38,418 nucleotides of DNA, taken from contig DATFMH010000084.1 of NCBI GenBank assembly GCA_035267045.1, positions 1-38,418 of the forward strand, read 5' to 3'. Both the position numbers and the translations under genes were made by a program. Under the pieces are notes generated by a model. The model saw nothing but the letters and a program-made list of their open reading frames with translations, did not search any database and was not told the DNA's origin. Of this stretch, positions 16,521 to 25,328 are shown one piece after another; within the stretch, counting starts at the first letter, position 1, and each line of letters opens with the position of its first letter. This DNA is from DATFMH01 sp035267045. Its GTDB lineage: Bacteria; Bacteroidota; Rhodothermia; Balneolales; DATFMH01.

Positions 16521-19500
16521 TTATTTACTTGTTTCCTTTAGCATTTCCTGGACAGCCGCTTTCAGTTGCGGATCCTGACCGTGCAGAATCTTATTATAAG
16601 GATTAGGTACCCTTATATCCGGTTCCAACTGGTGATTTTCGGTATAGTGATCGGCCCCCGTCGCTTTGGAAGCTACCATAGGCATTCCAAAGGTTAATGC
16701 CGGGTCTATCTGATTCTCCCACCAGACAGCAGTACCGGTTCCCGGGACGGGCATGCCAATTAATTTACCGATCCCTAATTCTTTATAGATAAAGGGAAAC
16801 ATAAACGCATCCGAATAGTTACTCTGACTCATCAAAACACAGCTCGGTTTATCCCACTTATCCATGGATTCTCCACCCGGCAGTAAATGTCCCTGTGGTG
16901 CAAATTTCATATAAAGTTTACCACTTAAAAATGTTGCGAGATGGTCATGAAGCCAACCACCCCCGTTAAAGCGGGTATCAACAATAAGAGCCTTCTTATT
17001 AAAGTTTTTACCAAGTACTTTGCCAAAGACCGTCCTGTAACTGGGATCATTCATACCTTTAACATGCACATAACCGATTTTACCATTTGATAACTTATCG
17101 GTCATTGTTGTCATGGTATGTACCCATCGTTTATACATTAATTGTTGTTCTTCCCCTTTGCTTATCGGTTTGATGACTTCATCCCAATGGTTTTTCGTAT
17201 GCGGATCATAAAATGAAAGACGCGTAAATTTACCGGCTTTATGATTCAGTAGCTTAGCCCAATCAAATTGTCCGGTAATTTGAGTACCATCAATCTTTTC
17301 AAGGATATCGCCTTGCTTAACTTTGTTATTGGCATTATCCATAGGTCCCCCTACGAGGATGTCTTCTACATAGAGGCCGTCTCCACCTTTTGTCTGGTCG
17401 TAGAGCATTCCAAGGGAAGCTGTTTTGTCAGGATTATCGAAATGAGGGCGAAAATAACACCCGGTGTGAGATACATCCAATTCACCAAGAAATTCACTTA
17501 ACAGATTGGAAAAGTCGTAATCGTTATTAATTGCCGGCAGATATTGTTTATAGTGATTATAGTAATAATCCCAGTCGACGCCCTGAAGATTCGGATCGAA
17601 TAATTTCTTTTTGACTTGCATCCAGGCATGTTTCAGAATGTATGCGCGTTCACCGGAAGCATTCCAATCCATATTGGCATTGATAGCCAGTGGCTTAGCG
17701 TGACCTGAAGCAATATTAATTTTGCTTATATGGCCGCCGGAAAGGACAAAAAGGTTTTTACCATCTTTATCCATGGCAAGACTGCCGCCTCGTCGGCTGT
17801 TCAAATGTGCCAGAATTTTTGTTTCATGAGTTCTGGGTTCCGTTTGCCAGAGATCGAAGCCCTTATCGTATTTGGCAAGGTAATAAAGTTTCTCACCATC
17901 TTTTGATAGAATAAAATCACTTAATATGGATGAGTTAATTGTGAGTCGCTTAGTACGGCTGTCAAGGTTCTCAAGATTCAAGGTAAGAGGCTCATTTTCT
18001 TTCTTTTTTTCTTTTTCTTTGGTTTTGGTCGTGTCTTTCTTTTCCTCTTCTTTCAGCAGATCGTAATCTTCTTTACTAAGATTATATTGGTCGTATGCCT
18101 TTTGGTTGAAGAACATGGCATAAACGTCACCCTGACTACCACGACTCAGATTTTTCATTCCTTCCCGGTTCGATATCCAAACCATCATCTTGCCTTTCAT
18201 ACCCCATTTAGGCAGACCGTCATTGAATCCGCTTTGCGTTAAATCTATACGTTGGCCGGTTCCGTCTGCTTTAATGAGGTCAACTTCGGATCTGACAAAT
18301 GTCCCCTCGTTGGAATCAGCAAGTATCCATTTACTGTCGGGTGACCATGTGAAATATTGGTCTCCATCACTGTATGACCAATTTACACCTTCCGGAATAA
18401 CTGTCACCGTTTTATGCGTTTCCGTATTATAGACTTTAAGGATATTACGCTCTTCCAGGTAGGCTATTTTCTTTCCATCGGGAGAGTAACGCGGTTGAAA
18501 ATCATCTTTAGAAGTCGCTATAACCGGTTTGTTTTTGAGTTCCGTCGAGACGTAGAAGTAGGGTTCGCTGTCGTTTACTATGTGCAACAGATCAATATTC
18601 CATGAGCCGTTCTTTTCAACCGAGTAGATCAATGAGCGTCCGTCAGGACTAAATTCGATCATACGTTCCTGATAGGGAGTGTTCGTAAGGCGTTTTGTCG
18701 TATGACCACTTACAGATGTAGCGTAAATATCGCCCCGGTAGACGAAAGCCACTTCTTTACCATTGGGAGATAAGGTCATTTCAGAGATATTCTTGTTTTG
18801 AACCGATAAGGTATGAGTAGCCTGTTGAGCAAAATCAGCCTGGATCCTTACGGATATCATGTGCGGCTGTTGGCCTGGGTCAAGTGTATAGATACCACCA
18901 CTGTGAGTATAGCATAACATGCCATTTTGAGAGCGGCTCAACCCACGAACAGGGTTCTTTTTATAATGAGTCAGTTCCGTTAATTGTTCCGGGTGGGCTA
19001 ATGTGGCTTGATATACGTTCAGATTATCATCATTCTTCTCACTCAGATAATAAAAAGTATCACCATTCCCCCAAACCGGTTCAAGGTCGTTACCATTGAA
19101 CTGAGTCAGTTTGGTATACTTGTTCGATTTGAAATTATACGTCCAGATATCCCGGGTTACGGAAGCCCGCTCATGCTTACGCTGTTCACTTTCATATCCT
19201 TTGCGATCCTGGAAGATAATTTCACTTCCGTCCTTATTAAAATGGGCATGCTCCGTTCCTGCAGAATTGATCATTATCGACCGGCCACCGTCAACCGGAA
19301 CCTTATACAATTTCATAAAAAGGGAGGGGATGGGAAATCGTACAGATGTATAAATATCATTTCTCGCGGTTCCGAAGATAACATCCTTGTTATCAGGTGT
19401 AAAATCAGATGGTACGTCAGAGGCAGAGTTATACGTTAAACGAGTGGCGCTCCCACCATCAGCCGACATCACATACACATCAAAATTTCCGTGACGGTTC

Positions 19501-19748
19501 GAAGCAAAGGCTATTTTTTTACCATCGTGACTCCAAACGGGATAATTCTCATAATCTGCTGTCATTGTCAGTGGGATGGCTGTTCCTCCATCTGAAGAAA
19601 CTTTGAATATATCGCCTTTATATTCAAAAGCAATCCAATGGCCATTAGGTGAAATAGCCGGATTTCTCATCCATAAAGGACTTTGAGATGTTTGGCCTAG
19701 TGCAAAAAGCGGCCATAATAATATAAGGAATGGTAAAAAACGTTTCAT
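16521..19748 (-). CDS. Tricorn-type S41 protease with beta-propeller domains
   Basis: A 1075-residue exported protease. A signal peptide (MKRFLPFLILLWPLFALGQ) is followed by PD40/TolB-like propeller repeats (motifs such as SPNGHWIAF, SHDGKKIAFASN, SPDGKKIAYL) spanning about residues 25-680. Next is the protease core: His761 in ELDVSHTG, a PDZ-like domain about 780-860, then VDTRFNGGG and the nucleophile Ser979 in SNYSDAF, and the C-terminal NHQLEPDI element with the expected Glu. This matches the tricorn protease order. A Lys/Glu-rich low-complexity insertion near 565-590 interrupts the second propeller. Such enzymes degrade peptides; the signal peptide places this one in the periplasm. Confidence 0.92.
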   Translation of the reverse strand: MKRFLPFLILLWPLFALGQTSQSPLWMRNPAISPNGHWIAFEYKGDIFKVSSDGGTAIPLTMTADYENYPVWSHDGKKIAFASNRHGNFDVYVMSADGGSATRLTYNSASDVPSDFTPDNKDVIFGTARNDIYTSVRFPIPSLFMKLYKVPVDGGRSIMINSAGTEHAHFNKDGSEIIFQDRKGYESEQRKHERASVTRDIWTYNFKSNKYTKLTQFNGNDLEPVWGNGDTFYYLSEKNDDNLNVYQATLAHPEQLTELTHYKKNPVRGLSRSQNGMLCYTHSGGIYTLDPGQQPHMISVRIQADFAQQATHTLSVQNKNISEMTLSPNGKEVAFVYRGDIYATSVSGHTTKRLTNTPYQERMIEFSPDGRSLIYSVEKNGSWNIDLLHIVNDSEPYFYVSTELKNKPVIATSKDDFQPRYSPDGKKIAYLEERNILKVYNTETHKTVTVIPEGVNWSYSDGDQYFTWSPDSKWILADSNEGTFVRSEVDLIKADGTGQRIDLTQSGFNDGLPKWGMKGKMMVWISNREGMKNLSRGSQGDVYAMFFNQKAYDQYNLSKEDYDLLKEEEKKDTTKTKEKEKKKENEPLTLNLENLDSRTKRLTINSSILSDFILSKDGEKLYYLAKYDKGFDLWQTEPRTHETKILAHLNSRRGGSLAMDKDGKNLFVLSGGHISKINIASGHAKPLAINANMDWNASGERAYILKHAWMQVKKKLFDPNLQGVDWDYYYNHYKQYLPAINNDYDFSNLLSEFLGELDVSHTGCYFRPHFDNPDKTASLGMLYDQTKGGDGLYVEDILVGGPMDNANNKVKQGDILEKIDGTQITGQFDWAKLLNHKAGKFTRLSFYDPHTKNHWDEVIKPISKGEEQQLMYKRWVHTMTTMTDKLSNGKIGYVHVKGMNDPSYRTVFGKVLGKNFNKKALIVDTRFNGGGWLHDHLATFLSGKLYMKFAPQGHLLPGGESMDKWDKPSCVLMSQSNYSDAFMFPFIYKELGIGKLIGMPVPGTGTAVWWENQIDPALTFGMPMVASKATGADHYTENHQLEPDIRVPNPYNKILHGQDPQLKAAVQEMLKETSK

Positions 19749-20061
19749 AATAGAATAGTAATAACCTCAGTTTAGTGTTATTTCAAGTTGTTTTGGAATC
19801 GCTACCCAAGCAATATTTTATTTCCCGTAATGATAGATTGGAACTAATTTCAATACATATATCCTGGGAATATGAGAATGATTATAAATTGAGCAACCCC
19901 TCATCACTTGGTTATATTAATTTAACATAACCTAATTACTGCGGGTTTATTGAAATGGCAATTAGAAGGGATTTATTTTTACATTTTTTTTCATCGCATT
20001 AAAAAAGTCATAGGTATATCAAAGGGTGGAAATGCGTAGAAATACGGAAAATTAAAGGAAT
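19749..20061. other. Intergenic region upstream of the protease
   Basis: Non-coding in all frames by inspection and AT-rich, with nothing recognisable. The protease promoter should lie here. Confidence 0.4.
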
Positions 20062-20466
20062 TCAATCAGAAATATTTCCTTCTTCATTTAACAACGCATG
20101 CAACTTCTTCAAAAAGTCTTTCACCCTTCTTTTATTCACCCCAAGATCGCTGTGCCCAACCCGGCTGGATGATTTCAGGTGAAGAATGGAACCGTCGTCA
20201 AAAGACATAATTTGTATCGTAACATCATCCCTGAAGATGAATATTTTGAATACACTCGTTACTACGAATTTATCATGATCGATCATGACTCGCTTCCCAC
20301 CCATTAAGTTTATAATAATTTCAACATCAGGGAGTAGTTTTTCAGGCTTTTTCGGTATGAATGTACTTAAACGGACGCAATTGGGACTATCAGGACATAC
20401 CCTCAACGGATTCTTTTGCAGAAAGCGCTCTTCACCGTTATCACCGTAATGTATTTGCTCAATCAT
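20062..20466 (-). CDS. DUF1499-family protein
   Basis: A 134-residue protein. Two family hallmarks are visible: CPDSPNCV near the N-terminus and SSSRVGHSDLGVNKRRV near the C-terminus. The function of DUF1499 proteins is not established. There is no signal peptide or membrane span, so cytoplasmic. The frame opens at an earlier ATG (20479-20481), but the ATG at 20464-20466 is preferred because AGGA lies five bases before it. It is on the same strand as the protease gene but separated by more than 300 bases, so probably transcribed alone. Confidence 0.85.
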   Translation of the reverse strand: MIEQIHYGDNGEERFLQKNPLRVCPDSPNCVRLSTFIPKKPEKLLPDVEIIINLMGGKRVMIDHDKFVVTSVFKIFIFRDDVTIQIMSFDDGSILHLKSSSRVGHSDLGVNKRRVKDFLKKLHALLNEEGNISD

Positions 20467-20471
20467 GATTT

Positions 20472-20475
20472 TCCT
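20472..20475 (-). promoter_or_regulatory. Shine-Dalgarno choosing the internal ATG of the DUF1499 gene
   Basis: AGGA on the minus strand, five bases before the ATG at 20464-20466 and inside the longer reading frame, favours the shorter protein. Confidence 0.55.
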
Positions 20476-20481
20476 GTGCAT

Positions 20482-21276
20482 AAATATATAAATGAATAAT
20501 ACGGAATTATTGTTGTCCGGGAAAAACTTTGCTCAATGGTTTCTATGAGGTAAGAGTCTCATTACGCTCATTCGTCTCGTAACTTTTCATCGATGATCCC
20601 GAAAGTATGCGAGCCCGGCAAAGCTGCATTCCACCGGATTGGTAACGCCTGTTTTTCTAAGGCCGGAGTCGTCCAAAGATGCATTGATGTTTCTGGGGGA
20701 ATCACAAAAACGAAATAGAATTCAGGTTGAATCTTTAACAAAAGTGAGGGGCATCCTTTTTAGATTTCAATAAAATCTGACTTATTCACGTATAAAATAG
20801 CAATTATTAAGGAATTGAAATTTAACCGGACAATAGTGATACGGAATTAAGGATTGGTTTTGAATAAAAGACATGACGAAGCGGATTACCGCTGATAAAA
20901 TATAACTACAGGGTGATCAGATTATGTGGTAAGTGTTTAGTTGTAAGATAAATGTCGTTGATTTCAAGTCAGGGTTATAGGTAAAATTGAAAGACTCAGG
21001 GTTCTATATATGAGCCAGGGCAGGGCATGGAATGAGTTGAGTATTTGCTAAGGGTCAACTGATAATTGAATTGTGCCTTTATGCTCTCTGTGCTGGGCGC
21101 TTTTCTCTTGGTTCTTGGCTTACCTCGTCAATTAAATAAATTTTAAAATAGGTTGTAGCGTATTGGTAAGTAATGGCATCTAATGATTAAACAAACAATT
21201 TAAATGAATCATAGTGAGAATTCTTCCGTACAATATGTGACGATTATTCCTGGAAAAGCTAAATCTGAGTCCGTTT
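20482..21276. other. Long gene-poor region with a possible gene remnant
   Basis: About 800 bases without an accepted gene. 20568-20759 on the minus strand is open for 63 codons with protein-like, less AT-rich composition but no good start. Around 20870-20903 is a short dispersed-repeat copy (AAGCGGATTACCGCTGATAA). Near 21070-21110 are T/G/C-rich words (CTTTATGCTCTCTGTGCT) of the type seen in intergenic repeats. The promoter of the solenoid operon should be near the right end. Confidence 0.45.
20568..20759 (-). pseudogene. Possible decayed coding remnant
   Basis: On the minus strand 63 sense codons precede a TGA at 20568-20570, with an in-frame stop at 20760-20762 upstream. The peptide includes FVIPPETSMHLWTTPALE and ALPGSHTFGIIDEKLRDE, which looks protein-like. 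There is no in-frame ATG before the middle and no ribosome site, and I do not recognise a family. It could be a 3' gene fragment, a small gene with a rare start, or chance. Confidence 0.25.
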
Positions 21277-22599
21277 ATGAAAAAAATATTTGTTACGATT
21301 CTATTATTATTAGTAGTACAACTGGTATCCGTTGAAGTCAAAGCACAGCAGAAGATCACTTATTCCGGAGGCAAGGGTTTAAATTTAGCGGTTAATGGAT
21401 ATGGCCTCAGTTTCGGAAATACATATGGCATTAAAGGATTACGATTTAACCTGGTTGATAACGGGTTGGGTGAAGTCACTGGAATGAACTTTACATTCTG
21501 GGTACCGAAAGACAACCCGCGTTCACAAATAAATGGTCTTGCTCTTGGCCTTGTTGCTCCGGAAGCGACTGTCATTAATGGGTTCTCCTTTGGTATCGTC
21601 GGTTCAACGGGCGGGACCATAAACGGATTATCGACAGGAATTGTCGGCGTCGGTGCCGTTAAAGCTATTAATGGATTGGCCATAGGCGGATTGGGGGTAG
21701 GGTCAAATAATGTCATCAATGGTGTCTCGATCGCCGGTCTGGGGGTTGGAGCGCGTTCGGATATCAAATGGGTTACGTTAGCGGGTTTAGGCATTGGAAC
21801 AAGTGGCCGGCTGGAAGGGTTAAATCTTGCAGGTGCCGGAATAGGGGCCGCGAAGGGAATAACAGGTGTTACTGTTGCCCTGGCAGGGATCGGTTCAGGC
21901 GGACCCATAAAAGGTGTAACACTGGCTGGTTTTGGATTGGGTGGAAAAAGCTTAACCGGTCTTACCGTTGCCGGACTTGGTTTGGGAACCAGTGGTCCAA
22001 TTAAAGGTGTCACAATTTCCGGTATTGGGATGGGGGGTGATTCATTTATGGGAATTAACCTCGCCGGGATCGGATTAGGTGCAGGAGGTGATATTACAGG
22101 ATTAAATATTGGTGGTATCGGTGTTGGTAGCGGCGGTGACATCCGTGGTATAACATTTGGCGGTATTGGCGTCGGTTCCGGAGGCGTTATCGATGGCCTC
22201 ACATTTAGTGGGATTGGTATAGGTGCAAGAAAAATTAAAAAAGTAACAATAGCAGGAATTGGTATTGGCGCCGGTGAATCGATTAGGGGCTTTACGGTAG
22301 CCGGATTAGGTATCGGATCAACGGATATATCCGGGATCACTATTGCCGGGGTTATGGTTGGTGCCCGGGATATTCATGGTGGTACGGCCGCGGCTTTTAA
22401 AATACAAACCCATAATCTTACCGGTTTCGCTTTAAGTGGCTATAATCAGGTTAAAGGGTATCAGCATGGAATCACGATAGGTTTGTATAATTATGCCCGT
22501 AAGATAAAAGGTATCCAAATAGGTATTCTGAACTATGTGAGAAATAATCCAAAGGGATTACGGTTACTCCCTGTTTTTAACACGCATTTTAAAAGATAA
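21277..22599 (+). CDS. Repetitive beta-solenoid surface-type protein
   Basis: A 440-residue exported protein. A signal peptide (MKKIFVTILLLLVVQLV, ending KAQ) precedes a short non-repeat region (25-90). About 22 tandem units of 15-16 residues fill about 86-435, with consensus I-x-G-(V/L)-T-(I/V/F)-A-G-(I/L)-G-(I/V)-G-(A/S)-x-G-x. This is a glycine-rich, strand-turn pattern expected for a beta-solenoid. The C-terminus (HGITIGLYNYARKIKGIQIG, then NNPKGLRLLPVFN) resembles surface-repeat families such as LA_2272-type proteins of Leptospira and Bacteroidota. No catalytic motif. It is 23 bases before an ECF sigma factor gene and likely the first gene of that operon. Confidence 0.85.
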   Translation: MKKIFVTILLLLVVQLVSVEVKAQQKITYSGGKGLNLAVNGYGLSFGNTYGIKGLRFNLVDNGLGEVTGMNFTFWVPKDNPRSQINGLALGLVAPEATVINGFSFGIVGSTGGTINGLSTGIVGVGAVKAINGLAIGGLGVGSNNVINGVSIAGLGVGARSDIKWVTLAGLGIGTSGRLEGLNLAGAGIGAAKGITGVTVALAGIGSGGPIKGVTLAGFGLGGKSLTGLTVAGLGLGTSGPIKGVTISGIGMGGDSFMGINLAGIGLGAGGDITGLNIGGIGVGSGGDIRGITFGGIGVGSGGVIDGLTFSGIGIGARKIKKVTIAGIGIGAGESIRGFTVAGLGIGSTDISGITIAGVMVGARDIHGGTAAAFKIQTHNLTGFALSGYNQVKGYQHGITIGLYNYARKIKGIQIGILNYVRNNPKGLRLLPVFNTHFKR

Positions 22600-22610
22600 A
22601 CGGTGATAGT

Positions 22611-22615
22611 GAGGA
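22611..22615 (+). promoter_or_regulatory. Shine-Dalgarno for the TTG start of the ECF sigma gene
   Basis: GAGGA lies seven bases before the TTG at 22623-22625 and supports this non-ATG start. Confidence 0.6.
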
Positions 22616-22622
22616 TTGGTAA

Positions 22623-23138
22623 TTGAATGATTCTATACTCATAGAACGAGCATTGGACGGAGAGCAAACGGCTTTTCGTAAGCTATATGATCAGCATGTT
22701 GATAATGTATTTCGCTTTCTAATGCAGTTCAGTGAGGACAGGGAGTTAGTGGCTGACTGGGTTCAGCAATCATTCATCAAGGCATTCGTCAAACTCGATA
22801 AATTCAAAGGAAACTCGCAGTTCAAAACATGGTTATTCTCCATAGCCATAAATGAGATGAGATCAGGTTTAAGAAAGCAGAAAGTTATGGAAAAATTAGA
22901 TAGTGATACTCATAAACTGACGCTAACACAGCAGGAACGGGATCTTGATGATTTATTATCGGTCCGGTCTGCTATCAGTAAGTTGGATCCTAATAAGAGG
23001 TTGGTCTTTTTATTGCATGAAGTGGAAGGGTATTCTCACAGAGAGATAGCGCAGATATTGGGCGTTGGTGAGAGCACATCACGTACAATATTATCCAGAA
23101 CAAAAGGTAAACTCCGTGAAACGTTAACGGGAGAATGA
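22623..23138 (+). CDS. ECF-type RNA polymerase sigma factor
   Basis: A 171-residue group-4 sigma factor with only regions 2 and 4. Region 2 covers about residues 10-78 (FRKLYDQHVDNVFRFLMQF, then WVQQSFIKAFVKLDKFKG, then FKTWLFSIAINEMRSGLRK). Region 4 covers about 112-168 (LDPNKRLVFLLHEVEGYSHR, then EIAQILGVGESTSRTILSR), which reads the -35 element. The start is TTG, supported by GAGGA seven bases upstream. One base separates it from the probable anti-sigma gene, and both flanking genes encode exported beta-rich proteins, so it likely controls envelope functions and possibly its own operon. Confidence 0.95.
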   Translation: MNDSILIERALDGEQTAFRKLYDQHVDNVFRFLMQFSEDRELVADWVQQSFIKAFVKLDKFKGNSQFKTWLFSIAINEMRSGLRKQKVMEKLDSDTHKLTLTQQERDLDDLLSVRSAISKLDPNKRLVFLLHEVEGYSHREIAQILGVGESTSRTILSRTKGKLRETLTGE

Positions 23139-23139
23139 T

Positions 23140-23637
23140 ATGAATGAATTTTATTACAGGGATGAGAACCCATCGGGTCATGAAAAAGAAATAATGTGGT
23201 CCGGTATACAACAGGGTATGTCTCAAAGAACACAAAATAAACGTGCTACGATCATTCATTGGCGTAGTTTTATCATGGGGAATGTTGCTTCAATCATTTT
23301 GATACTATCCGCGATAGGAGCATATACCGTTTATAATCATTTTCGTATGGAAGATATGCCGGCCCAGTATAAAATCGACCATGCTTACGAATCGGCTATG
23401 CAGCGGCTTGTATCCGTAACACCTGAAATTGTAAAGCAGGCGAGCGACGTACAAAAGCCCGTATTGGAATCCAAGATACAGAATATTGAAAACATCGATA
23501 AGATGATCAAAGAGATTCGAACCGATATGGTGTTGAATGGATCGTCAGAAATAAAAAAGGCACAGTTACGGAGACTATATGCCATGAAAATGGATTATGT
23601 TAAAGATTTATTATTAGCAGGTAAGGTTAATTTATGA
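23140..23637 (+). CDS. Single-pass membrane protein, probable anti-sigma factor
   Basis: A 165-residue protein with a cytoplasmic N-terminus of about 45 residues, one membrane span near 46-66 (FIMGNVASIILILSAIGAY) and a helical extracytoplasmic domain of about 100 residues. The place immediately after an ECF sigma gene, the length and the topology are those of an anti-sigma factor. No zinc-binding HxxxCxxC motif is present in the N-terminus; it contains no Cys, so it is not of the ZAS type. GGGAG lies six bases before its ATG and it overlaps the next gene by four bases (ATGA). The anti-sigma assignment is contextual, not motif-based. Confidence 0.7.
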   Translation: MNEFYYRDENPSGHEKEIMWSGIQQGMSQRTQNKRATIIHWRSFIMGNVASIILILSAIGAYTVYNHFRMEDMPAQYKIDHAYESAMQRLVSVTPEIVKQASDVQKPVLESKIQNIENIDKMIKEIRTDMVLNGSSEIKKAQLRRLYAMKMDYVKDLLLAGKVNL

Positions 23638-25091
23638 GAGCAAAAATATCATCTTATATATTTCTGAGTTTATTATTGTTCATCATTCCGTTATCTCTGT
23701 TTGCTCAGAATGATGAGAATATTATTACGGTAGAAAAAACAGATACACTGAATTCCAATGATATAACTTCGTTAAAATTGCTCAGTTTAAAGGGTATGAA
23801 GATTACGATAAATGGAATAAATGACTCTCATTCTATCATTTATCACCTGAAAATACAGGCGAATAAGCAAGCAATGAGAAATAGTTTCGGTAACGGGGAG
23901 CTTGATTTTAAAAAGAGTGCCGACACAGGTGTATTACAGTTTAAAACCATTGAAACGACTCAGGAATCACAGGATAATATGACCTGGATTAAGGCATTAC
24001 TGACCAAACATCATAATGACGGTAATAATGCCATGATTAAAGAAGCGTCCCTTAGTATAACTATGCCGGCTAATCTGCAATTAATACTCAATTCACGTTA
24101 CTCAAACATTACATTATCGTCTGTTACATCGAAAATTGATATTTATGGCAGAAGTGGTAAGATCATCGGGAATGATTTGGGTGGCCCGTTGCATATTGAC
24201 AACAATTATGGGGATATAGCTATAAATAACACCCTCGGACCGGTACGGGTTACCGGGAAATCTACGACTCTTAACCTTCAAAATATTGGCAGTGATTTAA
24301 CGGTTGATGCTAATTATTCCAATATCCATGCGAATCAGGTTAAGGGAAATATAAATTTGCAGGATAAAAGCGGCTCTGTTCATTTAAGTAATGTGGCAGG
24401 CAATGTAACACATCGTGGTGATTATACGAGCCTCGATCTTACAAATATTAAAGGACGGGTGGATATAGAAACGGAAAGTGGTAGCGTCAACGGCTCGGAA
24501 CTTGGGAGTCTCAGAATGGTAGGAAATTATACAAACGTTAATGTTCAAAACATCAGGAATGAGACGGGTGTGAATATACAGGGGAAATCAGCCAAGTATA
24601 TTCTGAGTTTTGTGAATGGTCCTGTTACGATAAATACTTCTTATGGGAATATTGATCTCAAGAATATCAAGGGTGATTTAAAAGTGGATAATAAATCCGG
24701 CAGCATTCAGGCGGAACTGGTGAAAGGGCAGGTGACAGGTAACGGCGACTATAATCAATATCAATTATATAATTACCTGGGAAATGCCATCACCATTAAA
24801 AATCGATCCGGTAATGTGAATATTGATGCCCGGAAACCACTTGAGAATGTATCGATACAAAATGATTATGGGGATGTAAATCTGACTATGGATAAACCAT
24901 TTTCCGGTAAAGTGGCCTTGCATTCATTGAATGGATCTATTCAAACAAATTTGCCGCTAACTGTAGAAAGTAGTGAACAGGGTTCCCAAAACGAGAAAAT
25001 CCTCAAAGGCAAAATTGGCAGTGGGAACGGAGTAATGAATATAGATTCCAACAACGGTAAGATTACTGTTACTATTCATAAAAAAAAGTAA
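23634..25091 (+). CDS. DUF4097-type beta-strand repeat exported protein
   Basis: A 485-residue exported protein. The signal peptide is about residues 1-25 (FLSLLLFIIPLSLFAQ). A globular region follows to about 150, then a long run of short strands with recurrent G-(S/D/N)-(V/I)-x-(L/I) turns (for example SGSVHLSNVAGNV, YGNIDLKNIKGDL, SGSIQAELVKGQV, YGDVNLTMDKP), the DUF4097 / putative adhesin pattern that predicts a right-handed beta-helix. It ends GKITVTIHKKK with no membrane anchor or sorting signal. It is the last gene of the solenoid-sigma-anti-sigma unit, with its ATG inside the previous stop. Family function is unproven; a surface or periplasmic role linked to the sigma factor is inferred. 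Confidence 0.85.
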   Translation: MRAKISSYIFLSLLLFIIPLSLFAQNDENIITVEKTDTLNSNDITSLKLLSLKGMKITINGINDSHSIIYHLKIQANKQAMRNSFGNGELDFKKSADTGVLQFKTIETTQESQDNMTWIKALLTKHHNDGNNAMIKEASLSITMPANLQLILNSRYSNITLSSVTSKIDIYGRSGKIIGNDLGGPLHIDNNYGDIAINNTLGPVRVTGKSTTLNLQNIGSDLTVDANYSNIHANQVKGNINLQDKSGSVHLSNVAGNVTHRGDYTSLDLTNIKGRVDIETESGSVNGSELGSLRMVGNYTNVNVQNIRNETGVNIQGKSAKYILSFVNGPVTINTSYGNIDLKNIKGDLKVDNKSGSIQAELVKGQVTGNGDYNQYQLYNYLGNAITIKNRSGNVNIDARKPLENVSIQNDYGDVNLTMDKPFSGKVALHSLNGSIQTNLPLTVESSEQGSQNEKILKGKIGSGNGVMNIDSNNGKITVTIHKKK

Positions 25092-25108
25092 CCACAGTGC
25101 TGTTCTAT

Positions 25109-25148
25109 AGAACGCAGATAAAACGGACGACACGGATTGCCGCAGACT
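25109..25148 (+). repeat. Dispersed intergenic repeat, copy B
   Basis: TATAGAACGCAGAT, then GACACGGATTGCCGCAGA, matches copy A at 16333-16372 with an internal insertion. It follows the DUF4097 gene. Confidence 0.6.
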
Positions 25149-25281
25149 GTAAAATTAGATACACAAAGAACTAATAAACTATATAGCTGTCGTTACGAGG
25201 CCTAATAGCCTAAGTGACGTCGAAATCCAAAGAATTTCTGCAGATTACATTTATAGTGACAGTTTTGATGTTTTTTTGAAT

Positions 25282-25318
25282 AATCTGCTTAGATCCGCGG
25301 AAATCTGTGGCTAAAAAA
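25282..25318 (-). repeat. Dispersed intergenic repeat, copy E
   Basis: The reverse complement (TTTTTTAGCCACAGATTTCC, then GCGGATCTAAGCAGATT) matches 32419-32455 at 34 of 37 positions. It lies ten bases beyond the stop of the LOG-family gene. Confidence 0.8.
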
Positions 25319-25328
25319 CTAACACTTT

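Noticed and set aside
19008..19439. Antisense open frame of 143 codons in the tricorn protease gene
   Set aside because: The opposite strand encodes clear propeller repeats; no ribosome site or domain on this strand.
21360..22340. Antisense open frame of 326 codons, Pro/Ile-rich
   Set aside because: It is the reverse frame of the glycine-rich solenoid gene; Gly-rich codons read as Pro on the other strand and rarely give stops. No ribosome site, no fold-like sequence.
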